Shown: positions 21,082 through 32,880, numbered from the stretch's first letter. The stretch: 64,000 bases of DNA from Cyanophora paradoxa (GCA_004431415.1 QPMI01000101.1:1-64000); one strand, 5' to 3'. Numbers and translations are program-made. The notes: generated by a model from the letters alone, not told the origin.

Positions 21082-21120
<39 letters not shown>

Positions 21121-21370
21121 TCGTGCCCCGCTGACCTGGTTCCTCCTCGCGCAGCCGCTGGTACACTGGGTCGAGGCGGAGCTCGCGATGGCGGCGCGCG
21201 CGCTCCCTCGCGAGGCCCCCGCCTCCCGCTCCTGAGGCTCCCCCGCGCGCAGCCGCTGGCGGCCTTCGCGGGGCCGCTGCTGGCGTCGGGCTCGGAGGAC
21301 GGGCGCGCCGAGTCCAACGCCCTCTGGGCCCGCGGCCTCCGCGGCGAGGGGCAGACCCTCGCCGTCCGCT

Positions 21371-21402
<32 letters not shown>

Positions 21403-24400
21403 TCGCCCCTCCCTTTTTCCTGAGTCGGCGTACCCCCAGATTGCGGACGCGGGGCTCGATTTCGACCACTGCCTCTTCCTTGAGAACGGCAACGACACGG
21501 GCCGGCGCGCCGATTTGAGGCCGTCGATCCCGCGGGCCGGCTCCCTGCGCTGACGGGCGGGCAGGGAGCTCGCGGCGGCGCTCTCGAACGGGACGCGGGA
21601 CTTCAAGGCCCCCGGCCGATCGAAGGCGGGCGATCCCCGCACCCCTCCCGCGGGGGTGCACCAGACGATGACGCGCCCGATGCAGATCGTGGGGTACTGG
21701 GTCGCCCCCAACGCGACCGCACGGAGCGGCGTCGGCACTGGTCACGGTACCCACGTGGCCGGTGCGCCGCGTACCCCTCCTAGCCCCCGCGTGTCTTGCA
21801 ACGGCCGAGTGCAGCGACGGCTGTGGGCCGCGTGCCGCTCGACTGGGGGAACGGGACCGAGCGGGACTCGATGGCGCGCCACAACGGCGTCGCGCACGCC
21901 GCGAAGCTCATCTTCCAGGTGCCCCCTCCCCTCGTCCCCTCCTCCCTGCTCCGGGGTGCCGCGCGCTCGCCTCGCACCCCGACCGCCGACCGCGCCGCGC
22001 AGGACGTGAACGGCGTCAACGCGAACGGATCGGTGCCCCGCGCCACCCCGGCACTCGTCCACGCAGCCTCCTCACTCTTGCTCCAGGCGTACATCGCGAC
22101 GGGTACAATTAGCGTCCTCAAAGACCTCCTAGTCCCCGCCTACGAGGTACCCCCCGAAAAGCCCGCCGCCCACTCCCCCGCTCCCCAAAGCGACCCCCGC
22201 GGCTGCAGGGCGGCGCCCGCATCCACTCGAATTCGGTGAAATTGCCGCACCCCCGCTCCGAGGCCTGGGCTGAGCGCCGCCGGCAGTGGGGCTGCGCGGA
22301 GGCGACGCGGGCGGAGCCGGCGGCGTGCAACGTGTACGACGGGCAGACCGCCGAGTTCGACCTCGGCGCCTTCCGCATGCCGGTGCCCCCCGCCGAATCG
22401 ACCCGCCCCGCCGTGCGGTGCGCGTGCTGCTGACGGGGGCGCGGGGGCGCAGGAGCTGCTGGTGCTGGTGGCGGCCGGCAACGACGGCAACTTCGGCGAC
22501 CGCACCGTCGGCTCCGTGCGCACCGTGCCCCCGCCCCCCCCCCCCTGCCTCATCCCGCGCCAGCCCGCTCTGTGCAAGAACTGCATCGCGGTGGGCGCGT
22601 CGCACGTACCCCTCGCGGGCTGGCGCGAGCTCGGGCGCATCGAGGAGGGCTACGGTACCCCCCTCCACCCCTTATACTCCGTCTACCCCTCTCTTCCTCC
22701 GACGCCTCGCTCCAGCCGACGTGTGCGGCGCGTGGATCAACTGCTCGACGCCCGTCGATGCCGCGCTCGCCGGTGCTCGCCCCCAGCCCCCCGCCCCCGC
22801 CTCCCCCGTCCGCCTCGCTCGCCCTCGCGCCTCACCGCCGCCCCCCAGGCTACTGCTGCCCGAACCAGATCAACGCCACCGTGTACAACGCGAACAACGT
22901 CGCCGGTGCGGCGCCGGCCTTCCCGCGCCACCCTCGCCCCTCCGAGCCGTCGGCAGGCTTTTCGTCGCGGGGCCCGGCGTTCGACGGGCGCGTGAAGGTG
23001 CCGCGCCCCGGCCCTCCCCCCGGCGCCCCTCGGTCGCGCCTCACGCCGCCTCCGCCGCAGCCGGACCTCGTGGTGCGAGCTCGGAGCGCCCGGGGGCCCC
23101 GCGCCCGTTCCATCCGCAGTGACGCGCCCCGGCCCCGCAGGCCCCCGGCCACAAGATCGTGTCCGCCCTCTCCGACGGCAACTGGACCACCCGCCAGTGC
23201 CAGCCCCGTGCGCGCATGTGCCCCCGCGCATTCGCCCATTGCGACTGCGGCCCCGGCACCGACGCCGCGCCGCGCAGTGGGCCCCGGGCAGGGCCCCCGC
23301 GCCGCCCTCACCGCCAAGCAGGGCACGAGCATGGCCACTCCCGCCGTGCGTCCGCTGCGCGGTGGTGCCCCCCTCCGGGCGCGAACCGCACCCCCGCAGC
23401 TCGCGGGTCTGGCGGCGCTCGTTCGGCAGTACTTCACGGAGGGGTGCGCTCTCGCCTTCTTCCCTCTGGGAGCCTGTACCCCGGCACGAACCCGTACCCC
23501 AGGTTCTACCCCAGCGGGCGGCGCACCCCCGGGGACGGCTTCTCGCCCTCGAGCGCGCTCCTGCGCGCCGTGCTCCACAACGCGGCGAGGCTCCTCCCCG
23601 GCGTCGTCGTGGACTCGTACCAAGACTCGCCCATACCCCTCCAGACGGCCCGCCCCGACCGGCTCCAGGGCTTCGGGCGCCCCGCCGCCTCCAGGGCGCT
23701 CCGCTTCGCCGCGCCCGAGGCCGGCGCCCCCGCCGCGGGCCCCGCCCTCTGGCTGCTTGAGCGCAACGTGACGGCCGCCGACACTGGCGCCGCCCTCCTC
23801 TTCTGCGCCCGGCCCCTGCCCTCGAGCACCACCAACAGCAGCAACAGCAGCAGCGGCAACAGCACCAGCAGCGGCGGTGGGGCGGCCTCGGGGGGGGCGC
23901 TGCGGGGGACGCTGGTGTGGGTGGACTACCCGGCGTCGCCGGGGGCCGCCCGCGCTCTCGTCAACGACCTCGACCTCACCCTGCAGGCCCGCCCCCGCGC
24001 CCCGCGCCCCGCCCCAAACCAATCCTCCAGGCCTCGCGCTTTCATCATGAGTTCGCCCTGGAGCTCTCGAGAATTTTACATTTCTAGCGCTTCCCCCAAA
24101 CTCCCTGAGTCTCCAAGCCGCCCCTCCCTCATTCCCTGCCCCCCGCCCCTGCCCCCCTCCCTCCCCCGCCCTCCTCCTTCCCTCCGCCCACCCCCTCCCC
24201 CCCCCTCCCTCCCGCCCCCTCCTCCCGCCCCTTGCCACCAACACCCTCACGCGCCCTGGCGCTCTCGAGCCCCGAGCGGCCGGCCGGGGCCCCCGTCCCC
24301 GCCCCTCCGGTCCCCTTCGCCGCCTCGGGCGCGCTGACCGCTCACGCCGCCCCCGCCACAGCTCCTCCCCAACGGAACGCTCGTGTACCCCAACGGCCTC

Positions 24401-26126
24401 GACGTGCGCAGACGCGCCCCCGCCCCCTGCCCCGTCCCCCCTCGCGACTCATGCTTTTCCCTTCGTTTTCATAGGGACCGGACCGTCTGAACGTGGTGGA
24501 GCAGGCGGAGATCCAGGTCCCGCCGGCCCCGGCGCCCCCGGCGGCCCCCGGCGGCCTCAACGCGAGCGGCGGCGTCGCCAACGCCAGCGTCCAGATCGCC
24601 GTCAATCTGACCCGCTTCGCCTCGCCCCCGGAAGAAGGTGCCTGCGCTGTCTTCGGCTTCTGCAGGATTGCAATCGGTCCTCTTCGTTTGACGTTCGCCT
24701 TCCTGCAGGGCCGATGCTGCTCGCGCTGGTCGTCACCGCAGACTTCGACTTCGCCGTCTCCCCCGGCCCCTGCGCCGCCCCGTCCCCGTCTCCGTCCCCG
24801 GCCCCCTCCCCGTCTCCCAGCCCTTCCCCCTCGGCCACGCCCTCCCCCTCGCCCTCCGCCCCCGGGGCGGCGGCGGGGCCCCCGCAGGAGGGCGCGGGCG
24901 GGGGCGGGGGCGGGACGCTGACGCTCCCCGACGGGGCGCCGGCGGCGGGGACGGCGCCGCGGGCGACGCCGGCGGGGGACGTGCCCTCCATCGAGCTCGA
25001 GGTCGTCCTCTCCTCGCTCCCCGGCGGCCGCCCCGCCACCAAGGCCAACTTCGACGCCCCCGCCCAGGCCCGTCCCCGCCGCCCCCCTCGAGTTCCCGCA
25101 CCGGCTCGAGGGTCTCTGAAGGGGCGCGTGGGGGTACAGGACGCGTTCCGGGAGGGTCTCGCGGCGGCGCTCAGTGCCCCCCCGCCGCCCGTCTCCGCCG
25201 ACCGCCTCTTCGTCACCGACGTCCAGGCACGCGGCCCATGTGACGACTCTTTTAGAGCGCTTTCTAGGAAGGTGTTTCCAGTTAGGCGGTTCAAAGAGGA
25301 TGGAATAATCGTCTCCCTCCGACCGTCCCGTCGGGTCGGCATCTCACTTCGCGCTTCGAAACTTTTCAGGAGACGTCGGCGCGGCGGCGGGCGCTGCGGG
25401 CCCCCGCCATCGCCGTGCGAACGAAGGTCGTCCAGTCCGCCGGTGCCAGAGCCGCCTCCCCCGCCCCCGCCTCCGCGCCCGTCCTCACCGTCGTCGCTGC
25501 TGCCGCCGGGGAGGGCAGACGGGAGCGGGAAGGGGCTGGAGGATGTGCAGGCGAGGGCGGAGTCGCTGGCCGCGTCGGGCCTGGCGATCCCGGGCTTCGG
25601 CGTGGCCCGCCTCTCCGTCACCTCGCGCCTCCCCGGCCCCTGGTGGGCCTTCGTCCACGCCCCCTGGTTCATCCCCGTCGCCGCCGGCGCCGGGGGCCTC
25701 CTCCTCCTCCTCGTCCTCCTGCTGGTCGTGCGGGCGCGCCTCAGGCGCCGCTGGGTGCGCAAGGGCCACCTCGAGGTCCGCATCGAGTGGGCCCTCGGGC
25801 CGGCGCCGCCCCCGGCCGCCCTCGAGGCCGAGATCGCCGCCGCGCTGGGGGCGCCCCGCAAGGCGGTCGCCGTCGTGGGGAACGGGGCCGGGGCGACGAC
25901 GACGGTGCGGGTGCACGACCTCGGCGACCGCATCACGCGCCGCGTGCACCTCGCCACGGAGCGCGTCCCCGAGTGGGCCGCCGCCCTCGGCGGGCGCGGG
26001 GCGAAGGCACTGGCGGGGCGGCCGGTGGCGGCGGCCGCCGTCGTCGGCTGGTTCACGCCGGGCCTGCCAGGCCTGGACCGCCGCGTCGCCCCGGAGGCCT
26101 GGGGGCCCCTCACCCCCGTCGCCTAG
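19983..26126 (+). CDS. Transmembrane subtilisin-like serine protease (S8)
   Basis: Secreted-pathway serine protease of family S8, resembling KP-43-type subtilases with a C-terminal beta domain. The ATG at 19983 gives a signal peptide (LGALLVLLCVVVSALAL). The catalytic triad is present: Asp in IADAGLDFDHCLF (about 21441), His in GTGHGTHVAG (about 21737) and Ser in QGTSMATPA (about 23315). The oxyanion Asn is in VAAGNDGN (about 22470), and IHSNS joins WGC across an intron near 22238-22288. GRVK, PDLV and APGHKIVSALSDGN join across introns. The beta domain has LRGTLVWVDYPASPG, LVNDLDLTL and DRLNVVEQ. A Ser/Pro linker (24.77-24.87 kb), two small alpha/beta stretches and one membrane helix (PVAAGAGGLLLLLVLLLVV, about 25675-25731) follow, then a cytosolic tail of about 130 residues. 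Long C runs sit in introns near 21.1 and 21.4 kb. Confidence 0.88.
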
Positions 26127-27033
26127 GCCTCATGATCAGCCGCCATGGCCAGCCCCCGCACCCCAATCTCCACTTAACTTATTCGCTCTCGAGCTTCCCT
26201 GGTCTTTAAAACAAAAATTCGCACTCCAGCCCATCCCGCACCCCTCCCGCACCCCTCCCGGAACCCTCCCGCGCACAGTCTTCCAGCAGCTGTACCCTTA
26301 TTCAAAGTAGCATTGCGTGTACATGTCAGTTTTTTAAAAGCGTATTTTGCACAATGCAGATGTGTTATTCGAACGTTAACGATCGGGGGCTGGCTACAGC
26401 TGTGATTCTAGCTTTCCTCGAGCTCTGCGCACACGTCGCTCCCTCGAGCTCAGCCATGGAACGGAGGCGGCCCATCACTGAGCGAAAGCGGAGCTCGAAG
26501 CCTCGAGCCCCAGAGCGCCTGCTGGCGCAGAGCCTCGGAGGAGCCGCTGAGCCTCGAGCAGTCGCAGCTGCAGACTCATCGTGATCAGCAATTTCGAATT
26601 CGAAGGCAAAGGCCTGACACATCGTGATCATGATCAGCAATTTCGAATTCTAAGGCAAAGACCTTTTTTACGTGCCTTCACGGCTCAGCGGCTTTCGACG
26701 GCTTCGATTAATTTCGGATCTGAGAAAATGGACTGGATCGGAGATATTGACCTTCTCTACACTTTGAACGTCCTGTTCGTCTGGTTCGTTCCCATAGCTA
26801 GTCTAGTGCGCTCTTGCCAAATTAAATACTATGATACTAGTTGCGGTTACCAATCCGCAGCAAACCTCGTGCAGAGCACAGCTGTTGCTATAGATAGGAC
26901 TCTGCAGGATTTATGCATGGCAGGGGAGGCTCGGCCCGCGGCCGCACAGCTCAGTTAGCTCATTGAATGAAGCAATGAATTTGCGTGTGCATGTGCACAT
27001 CTGCAAAGAACAGCGCGCTCGATACGACACCGG
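26127..27033. other. Convergent intergenic region
   Basis: Between the ends of the protease (+) and the HAKGMC gene (-). Mostly lower GC, with short Pro-rich CCCGCACCCCT repeats at 26232-26275 and the tandem duplication described separately. An ORF at 26581-26958 has no recognisable pattern. Confidence 0.5.
26578..26663. repeat. Imperfect tandem duplication, ~42-bp unit
   Basis: CATCGTGATCAGCAATTTCG and the bases following it to about 26614 recur from 26620 with a 3-bp insertion making ATCATGATCAG, then the same GCAATTTCGAATTC and AAGGCAAAG block. The units contain TGATCA and GAATTC palindromes common in the low-GC spacers. Confidence 0.8.
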
Positions 27034-30000
27034 CTAGTCGTCGCCCAGGATGTCGACCTCCTCGTCCTCCCCGCCCCGCTCCGTCGCCCGCCGCGGCCCC
27101 GCCGGCGGCGTCGGCGGGGCGCCCAACGGCGGCGGCGGCGCGGCCCCTGCATCCACGATCTCGCCCTCCTCCTGCCCCTCGTCCTCCTCCTCGGTCGAGT
27201 ACGAGGCGACGGGGGCGGGGGGCAGGGCCGGCGCGGCGACCGGCTGCGGGGCGGCGAGGGCGGGCGCGGGGGAGCGGGGCGGGAGGGGCGAGGCGGCGTC
27301 GCTCTCCATTCCACTGTGCTCCCCCGCGCTGAGCTCCGACGAGGTCCGCCGCCTGCCCCCCGCCCCGCCGCCCCGCCCGCCCCGGCCCCCGACGCCAGCG
27401 CCGCGCGGCTGCCCGGCGGGCGGCCGAGCGGGCGGCTCGCCCCGCGCCCCCGGCGGGGGCCGGGGCGCCGCGGCGGCGCTTGGCGGCGCGCTTGCGGCTG
27501 GAGTCGGAGTCGCTGTCCGAGTCGGAGGCGGAGCCGAAGTAGTAGACGGGGGTGCTCGCCCCGCTCCCGCGCCGCCGCTCGCCCCCCGAGCCGCCCCCGC
27601 TCGACGGCGCCGCCCCGGAAGACGAGGCCGAGGCCGAGGCGCCCACACCGCTCTTCGAGGCCGCAGCGGCGGCGACCAGCGCCGCCGGCGTCAGGCGCGC
27701 CCCGCCGGCCGGCCCGCCGCGGCCCCGGCTGGCCGCCGGGAGCGGCGCCGGTGCAGCGGGCGCCGGCGCCGGGGAGGGCGGCGGCGAGGGGGAACCCGGA
27801 TCCGAATCCATTCTGCGGCGGAGTCAAGAAGGGGGGGAGGGGTGAGGGGGTACGGGGACGCGCCTCGGGGTGGGGGCTTCGGCAGCGGGGGTCTCGGGGG
27901 TAGAGGCGGCGCTCGCGCCCCCCGCTTCTTCCTCGGCGAGCTCGGACCCGGCGCTCGCCGCCGCGATCCGGGCCCGGTTGTAGCACGACCAGCACATGCC
28001 TGCCGGCGAGGGCTCAGGGCGGAAGGGGGGGTACGAGGCGGGGCTGCGGGTACCCTTCGCGTGGTGCTTGACGTGCGAGTGGGGGCAGCGGCTCGAGTAG
28101 ACCTTGTGCCGCCCCTTGCCGCTCCCGGCGGGCCGCGGGGGCGGCCCGGAATGCACGATGAGAGAACCGACGCCGCCGGGTGGCGGGGCCGAGGCCGGGG
28201 CGGGGGCGGGCGGAGAGGGGCCGGGCCCGGGGGAGTGCGGCGGGCTGCTCGGGCTGGACGGGCGCTGCTTCGGGGAGAGCGCGTCGGCGAGGCGCTTGCG
28301 CTTGCCGCCCGCCACCGGCCCCGGCCCCTCCCCGCCCACACACGAGGAGGCGGCGGACTGCACCGCCGGCCCCCGCAGCGGCGGCGGCGGCGGCGGCGGG
28401 ATCTGCACAGGCGGCAGCGAAGCGGCCGTGGGCGCCGCTGCGGGCGGGCCGGATCGGGTCAGACGGGATTCGCCGCGGGGGGAGGAGCGGGGTAAGGGCA
28501 CCGGTGCGGGACAGGAAGCCGTCGCCGACGGGGACGCGGAAGGAGGGGTACGAGGACTCGGCGGGGGCGGGGGCGGCGGCGGCTGCGTGCCCCGCGCCGG
28601 CGAGGGGCGAGTAGGGCCGGTCGGCCTCCGCCGCGGCGTCGTCCGAGTCGCAGCGCTGCGGGAGGGGCTGCATGGGCGAGGGCGGCACGTGCGAGGCCGC
28701 CGGCAGCTCGGGGGAGAGGATGGTCATCGCCGCCGCCCGCTCCGCCGCCACGTTCTGCCGGTGCGCCCGGTAGCACGGCAGGCACATCCCTGCCAAACGA
28801 CCCGCCCCCTCAGATGGCGCGGACACGGCTTTCGGGCGAAACGGACCCTTGGCGTGGTGCTTGACCCAGTGGTGGGGGCAGTTGGTGTTGCCCCGGCCGC
28901 GGCCCCGCCCCGCCGCGGGGCGCCCCGACGGGCGGGGCGGGGCGGGGCGGGGGCGGCGGGGCCGCGCCCCGCGGCGCGCGGCCGGGGAGAGGGCGATGTG
29001 CGGGGGCAGCTTCGAGCCGTCCGCCACCATCCTGTTGAGCTCTGTACCCCCGTCAGACGAGGGAAGGGGGCGGGGTGGGAGAGAAGGGGTGGAGGCGCAC
29101 GCTCGGGGGAGAGGGGCGCGCCGTGGGCGTTGACGAGGGGCACGAGGCCCTGGAGGAGGGCCTCGTCGATGGGGATGCCCTGCGCCGGCGGTCGCGAGGA
29201 GCGCGCAAGCAGGGGCTGGGGCGGGGCCGGGGCGGACGTGGACGTGGAGGTAGGCGAGGACCTCGTCGTCGAGCTGGGCGAGCACGTGCGCGAGCGCGGG
29301 GTCCAGCTCCTGCGGCAGCACCCCCTCCAGCAGCGCCGCCTCCGCCCGCCGTCGCTCCTCCGCCTCCCGCCGCTCCGCCGCCTTCCGCCGCACCGCCTCC
29401 CCGTACCGCTGCGCCGCCGCCGCCAGCACCTGCGCCGCCACCGCCGCCCGCGGCCTCGGCGAGTCGTGCTCCTTCACGGGGTCCGCCTCCTCCCACAGCT
29501 CCGCCGGCTGCGGCGCCACCGGCCCCGCCGCCGCCCCGGGGGGACCGGCGCGCCCGGCTGGGGCGGGGGCGACGGGGCACGTGGGGCGCTGGGCGGGCTC
29601 CCGGCCTCCGAGGCGGGGCGGTGGCGGGGGCGGGGCGTGGGCGTGGGCGGGGACTCGGCGGCGGGGCCGGTGAGGGAGGCGGAGGAGAGGCGGGAGCCGG
29701 CGAGGCCGAGGAGCTCGTCGGCTGTGAGGGAGGCGAGGGGGCGCGTCGCCGCCGCCGCCGCCGCGCAGGCCCCCGCGTCGCACGAGAGGTCCAGCCCGGG
29801 GGCCAGCGCGAGGACGACGTCCGCGCCCCGCCCGCCCTCCCCCTCGCCCCCATCCGCCCCCGCCGCCTCCGAGGAGGCGGGCGGGCCGTCCCGCTTGACG
29901 AGGAGGCGCTCGGCGGCGCGGCGCTCGCGCTGCTCGCGGGCGTCCCTGAAACAGGCCGCGCACATGCCCTTGGCGTAGGGCGCCGCCCACGTGTGCCCGC

Positions 30001-31567
30001 AAGCCGTCGCCTGCCGCAGAGACGAGCAAGTCAGAGGGCGTCGCTCGCGTCCGGCCCGCGAGCGCCGGCGCGCGCGCCTGCTTGGCGCGGCCGAGGAAGA
30101 CCTTGAGGCCCCTGCGCGCGATGCCGGACTCGCTGTCGCTCTCTTCCCCCGAGCAGCCGCCGCCGGCGCAGCCGCCGGCGCCCTTGTCGGTCTCCTTGCC
30201 CTCCCGCCCCGCGAGGGCCTCCGCGACGACTCCGGACTCGATGAAGTCGGGGACGCTCACGTACCCCACCCGCACGACCACGCCCCCGTCCTCCGGCGCC
30301 TCTGCGACGGCCGCGACGGCCGCGCCCCCGCCGCCGGCGGCCGCGGCTGCGGCCGCGAGCACGGCCTGCTCCCTCGTCTTGCGGTAGCACGAGAGGCACA
30401 TGCCTGCGCCGCCCCGCCCGCCCCGCGCGGTCAGAGGGAAGGCGGGGGCGGGGCGGGCGGGGGCGGGGCGGGCCCTTGGCGTGGTGCTTGACGTCCTTGT
30501 GCGGGCAGTTGGTGTTCACGCGCGCCTCCCGCGACTTCTTCCGCCCCGCCATCGCTGCGCGCCCGCAAGCGCGCCGCCGGCCGCCCCGGTCGGTGCCGGG
30601 CCGCGGCGGCGGCGGCGGCGGGGCGGGCCCGGGGCGCACGGATCGTCGCCTCGGTCACGGGGCTGCGCGAGGCGGGCTCGGGCCGCCCCGGAGGGTCCCG
30701 GGGAGGCGGCGGCGCCCCAGAGGATGCCGCCGACGGGGGACGGGGCAGGCGGGGCCAGGAGCGGGTCGGAGCCGGGGGGCATGCGGGAGGCGGGGGCGAC
30801 GGGGGCGGCGTGGAGGGCCCGGGAGGCGGCCCCGGCGAAGCGCGGGAGCGGGGCGGGGTCGAGAGGCGGCGGGGAGGGCAGCGTGAGGGTCGGCGAGGGC
30901 GGGATGGGGACGGGGAGGGGGACGCGGTAGATCTCCCGCAGGCGGGCCCGCTCGAAGGAGTCTGCGGGGCGGGGCGGCGCGGCGGCTCGGGCGTCGCACG
31001 GGAGACGAGAGAGAAAGGCGAGGGCGCCGCGCACGCTTCTTGGCGTGACGATCGGTGAGCATGGCGAGGGTCTTGGCGTTGAGCGGCTCGCGCAGATCAA
31101 ATTCCTTCGAGGCGTACTGCATGTGCGAGCCGGCGGCCTCCATCTCGCGGAACTCGTCGTACATAACGTACTCGCGCAGCGCCGTTCCGCAGGATTGGCA
31201 CGCGACGCCCGGGTGCTTGCCGGAGAACGACCTGCACCGGATTGAGGACGGTTGGCTCGCGACCTCGGCCGGAAGGCGCCCGGTAGATCACACTCACACT
31301 ATCGGCTTCAGATCAAGACCGCGCTCGATCGCAAAGTCTTTCAACGGGTGCGCGAAGACGACGGGCTCGCTCTCCGCGAGAGCCGAGTTCTTCACCACCT
31401 CCCGCCGCAGGAAAATACGCTCCGTGGACAAGGCCCCGCATGCCTTGCAGGGTCCCTTCCATCGGTACACCCGAAGCAGCTCGCGGACCTGGCCCGGCGG
31501 GATCCGCTGGACTGCGAAGCTGGTCAGTCCGGTACGCGCTGGCTCCCTCTCGCAGCTTCCGCATCAC
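27034..31567 (-). CDS. Nuclear protein with repeated HAKGMC zinc-type modules
   Basis: Function unknown. The 5' part has two CxxC knuckles, CKACGALSTERIFLRR (about 31.45 kb) and VACQSCGTALREYV (about 31.2 kb), then YDEFREMEAAGSHM. After a low-complexity linker come at least four Cys/His modules: NTNCPHKDVKHHAKG plus MCLSCYRK (30.5-30.38 kb), CGHTWAAPYAKGMCAACF (29.99-29.95 kb), NTNCPHHWVKHHAKG plus MCLPCYR (28.88-28.76 kb), and CPHSHVKHHAKG plus MCWSCYNR (28.09-27.96 kb). Three modules are split by an intron exactly between HAKG and MC. Pattern: C-x-H-(n)-H/Y-AKGMC-x2-C, fitting one Zn per module. The C-terminal region has SDSDSDSDSS, the NLS-like RKRAAKRRR and an acidic end EEVDILGDD, with the stop at 27034. 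Likely nuclear and nucleic-acid binding (inference). The start is approximate. Confidence 0.7.
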
Positions 31568-31589
31568 AGCCGCGGCCTAAGCGCCCTCG

Positions 31590-32267
31590 ATGCGCTATAG
31601 ACGGCAAAAACGACCGCGCTATGCGCGCGCGACAAGTGCCATCGCCGGCTACAGCGCACCATCTGGTGGGAGCGGTTCTGAATCCAGCGGCTCGACCGCT
31701 GCCGATGCTCCTCCCGGTGCTTCCATCGGCAGCCGGGCAGGCCTGGAACGCCAGCAGCCGGCGCTACTCTTCTCTTGCGTTTGCACCTGTACCCGGGCTG
31801 TTTCGCCGATTCGACGCCGAGCGCGCTGCCAGCAGTCCCACACGCGTGTTGGATGCAGTCACCGCCGCAGATAATTCCAGCTCGGCAGCCCGGCCCCGTC
31901 GTGCAGGAGGTCCAGCTAAACCCGCCGTCGCCGCTCAAGTACATCACCTTCAAGTACGCTGTCTTGGTCGGCATATGCGTATGGTGCTGCGTATCTCACC
32001 TGCGCGCGCAGGAACTACTACAGCGCGTTCGTGACTGTGCAGATCAAGTTCGTCGACGATGAGAGGGTTTGGGCCACCGTTGTGCGCGAGCAGCAGCTCA
32101 TGAAGCATCCGCATTACGAGGACGAGTCTCAGAACTGGCACGTCATTCCTGTGCAGGCCGGCGCGCGGCCCGTCTGCCGCCTTCGGCTGATCGTCGCCAA
32201 CCCGAGCCCCTGCTGGACTGTCATCGGCATCCGCGACGTCGAGGTCGTTCTTTCGATTCGATTATAA
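31590..32267 (+). CDS. NICN1: Nicolin-1-like protein
   Basis: Homolog of Nicolin-1, a subunit of the tubulin polyglutamylase complex, which modifies axonemal and other microtubules. The recognisable core is PVVQEVQLNPPSPLKYITFKY (ending about 31958), then across an intron ending in CGCGCAG near 32010 NYYSAFVTVQIKFVDDE, followed by QQLMKHPHYEDESQNWHV and LRLIVANPSPCWTVIGIRDVEV. The order ITFK, NYYxAF and LRLIxxxPSP is the family signature as I remember it. The frame ends at TAA 32265-32267, shorter than the animal protein at the C-terminus. The ATG at 31590 is the first available, but its frame must be joined by splicing to the core, so the N-terminus is uncertain. Confidence 0.65.
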
Positions 32268-32880
32268 AGCTGCTACTCGCCCAACATCCCCGCGTAGGTG
32301 TTCACCGAATGAGGCAACAGTCAGCCGGCGACAGCCGCCCCACAACACTCAACCGCCCCCGGTGCGCCCGCATCATCCCTTTCCGGCCGATGCGCGTGGG
32401 TTGCTGAACCATGGCCTCCCGCTGCAGCTGAGGGCTTCTTGAATGCGCGCGGATATCCTACGGTGCTACCTACGGGGCGAGAAGCTGCGGAGCTGCAGCC
32501 TCCGCCTAGCAGCCTGGTCGCGCACGAGGGGGACTCCGATGTCAAAGCGGGTGTCGCCGCGACGCGGGGTCGAGTCTGTTGGTGCTTGGAGTGCCAGCCA
32601 CAGACGGGAGGAGGGAGCCTCATTTCTTCCCCAACAGCCGCAGGCTATGCTGGCCCAAAGCCGGGCGCCAGCTGCTGCCGCGGGCCCCTTCCCCTCGCAG
32701 GAGTCTCTCCCTCCCATGCGAGTCTCCGAGTCTCCCTCGATCCAAGATCAGGCGTGGGTCAGACGCGTGCCTAACGTGAACGTGGCCCAAATGTACAGGC
32801 TTTGAAAGGATGTGCAGTGGGGTGCCATTAGGGAAACAAGACACACGGAAAGGGCGGGGGCCGGGGCGTCGAGGGGCTTT
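32268..32880. other. Convergent intergenic region
   Basis: Between the Nicolin-like gene (+) and the plastid-type gene (-). Several overlapping ORFs of 60-120 codons occur on both strands, but none shows a protein-like pattern. A further 3' exon of the Nicolin-like gene could lie here, although I see no clear one. Confidence 0.45.

Noticed and set aside
20578-21754. Two overlapping minus-strand frames of about 360-390 codons
   Set aside because: Antisense to the subtilase N-terminal exons and made of poly-Gly/Arg from C-run introns.
24602-26113. 503-codon open frame on the minus strand
   Set aside because: Antisense shadow of the subtilase C-terminal exons; low complexity, no motif.
31564-31974. 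Cys-rich minus-strand ORF (CGGDCIQHACG type)
   Set aside because: Antisense to the conserved Nicolin-like exon; the plus-strand frame has the family match.
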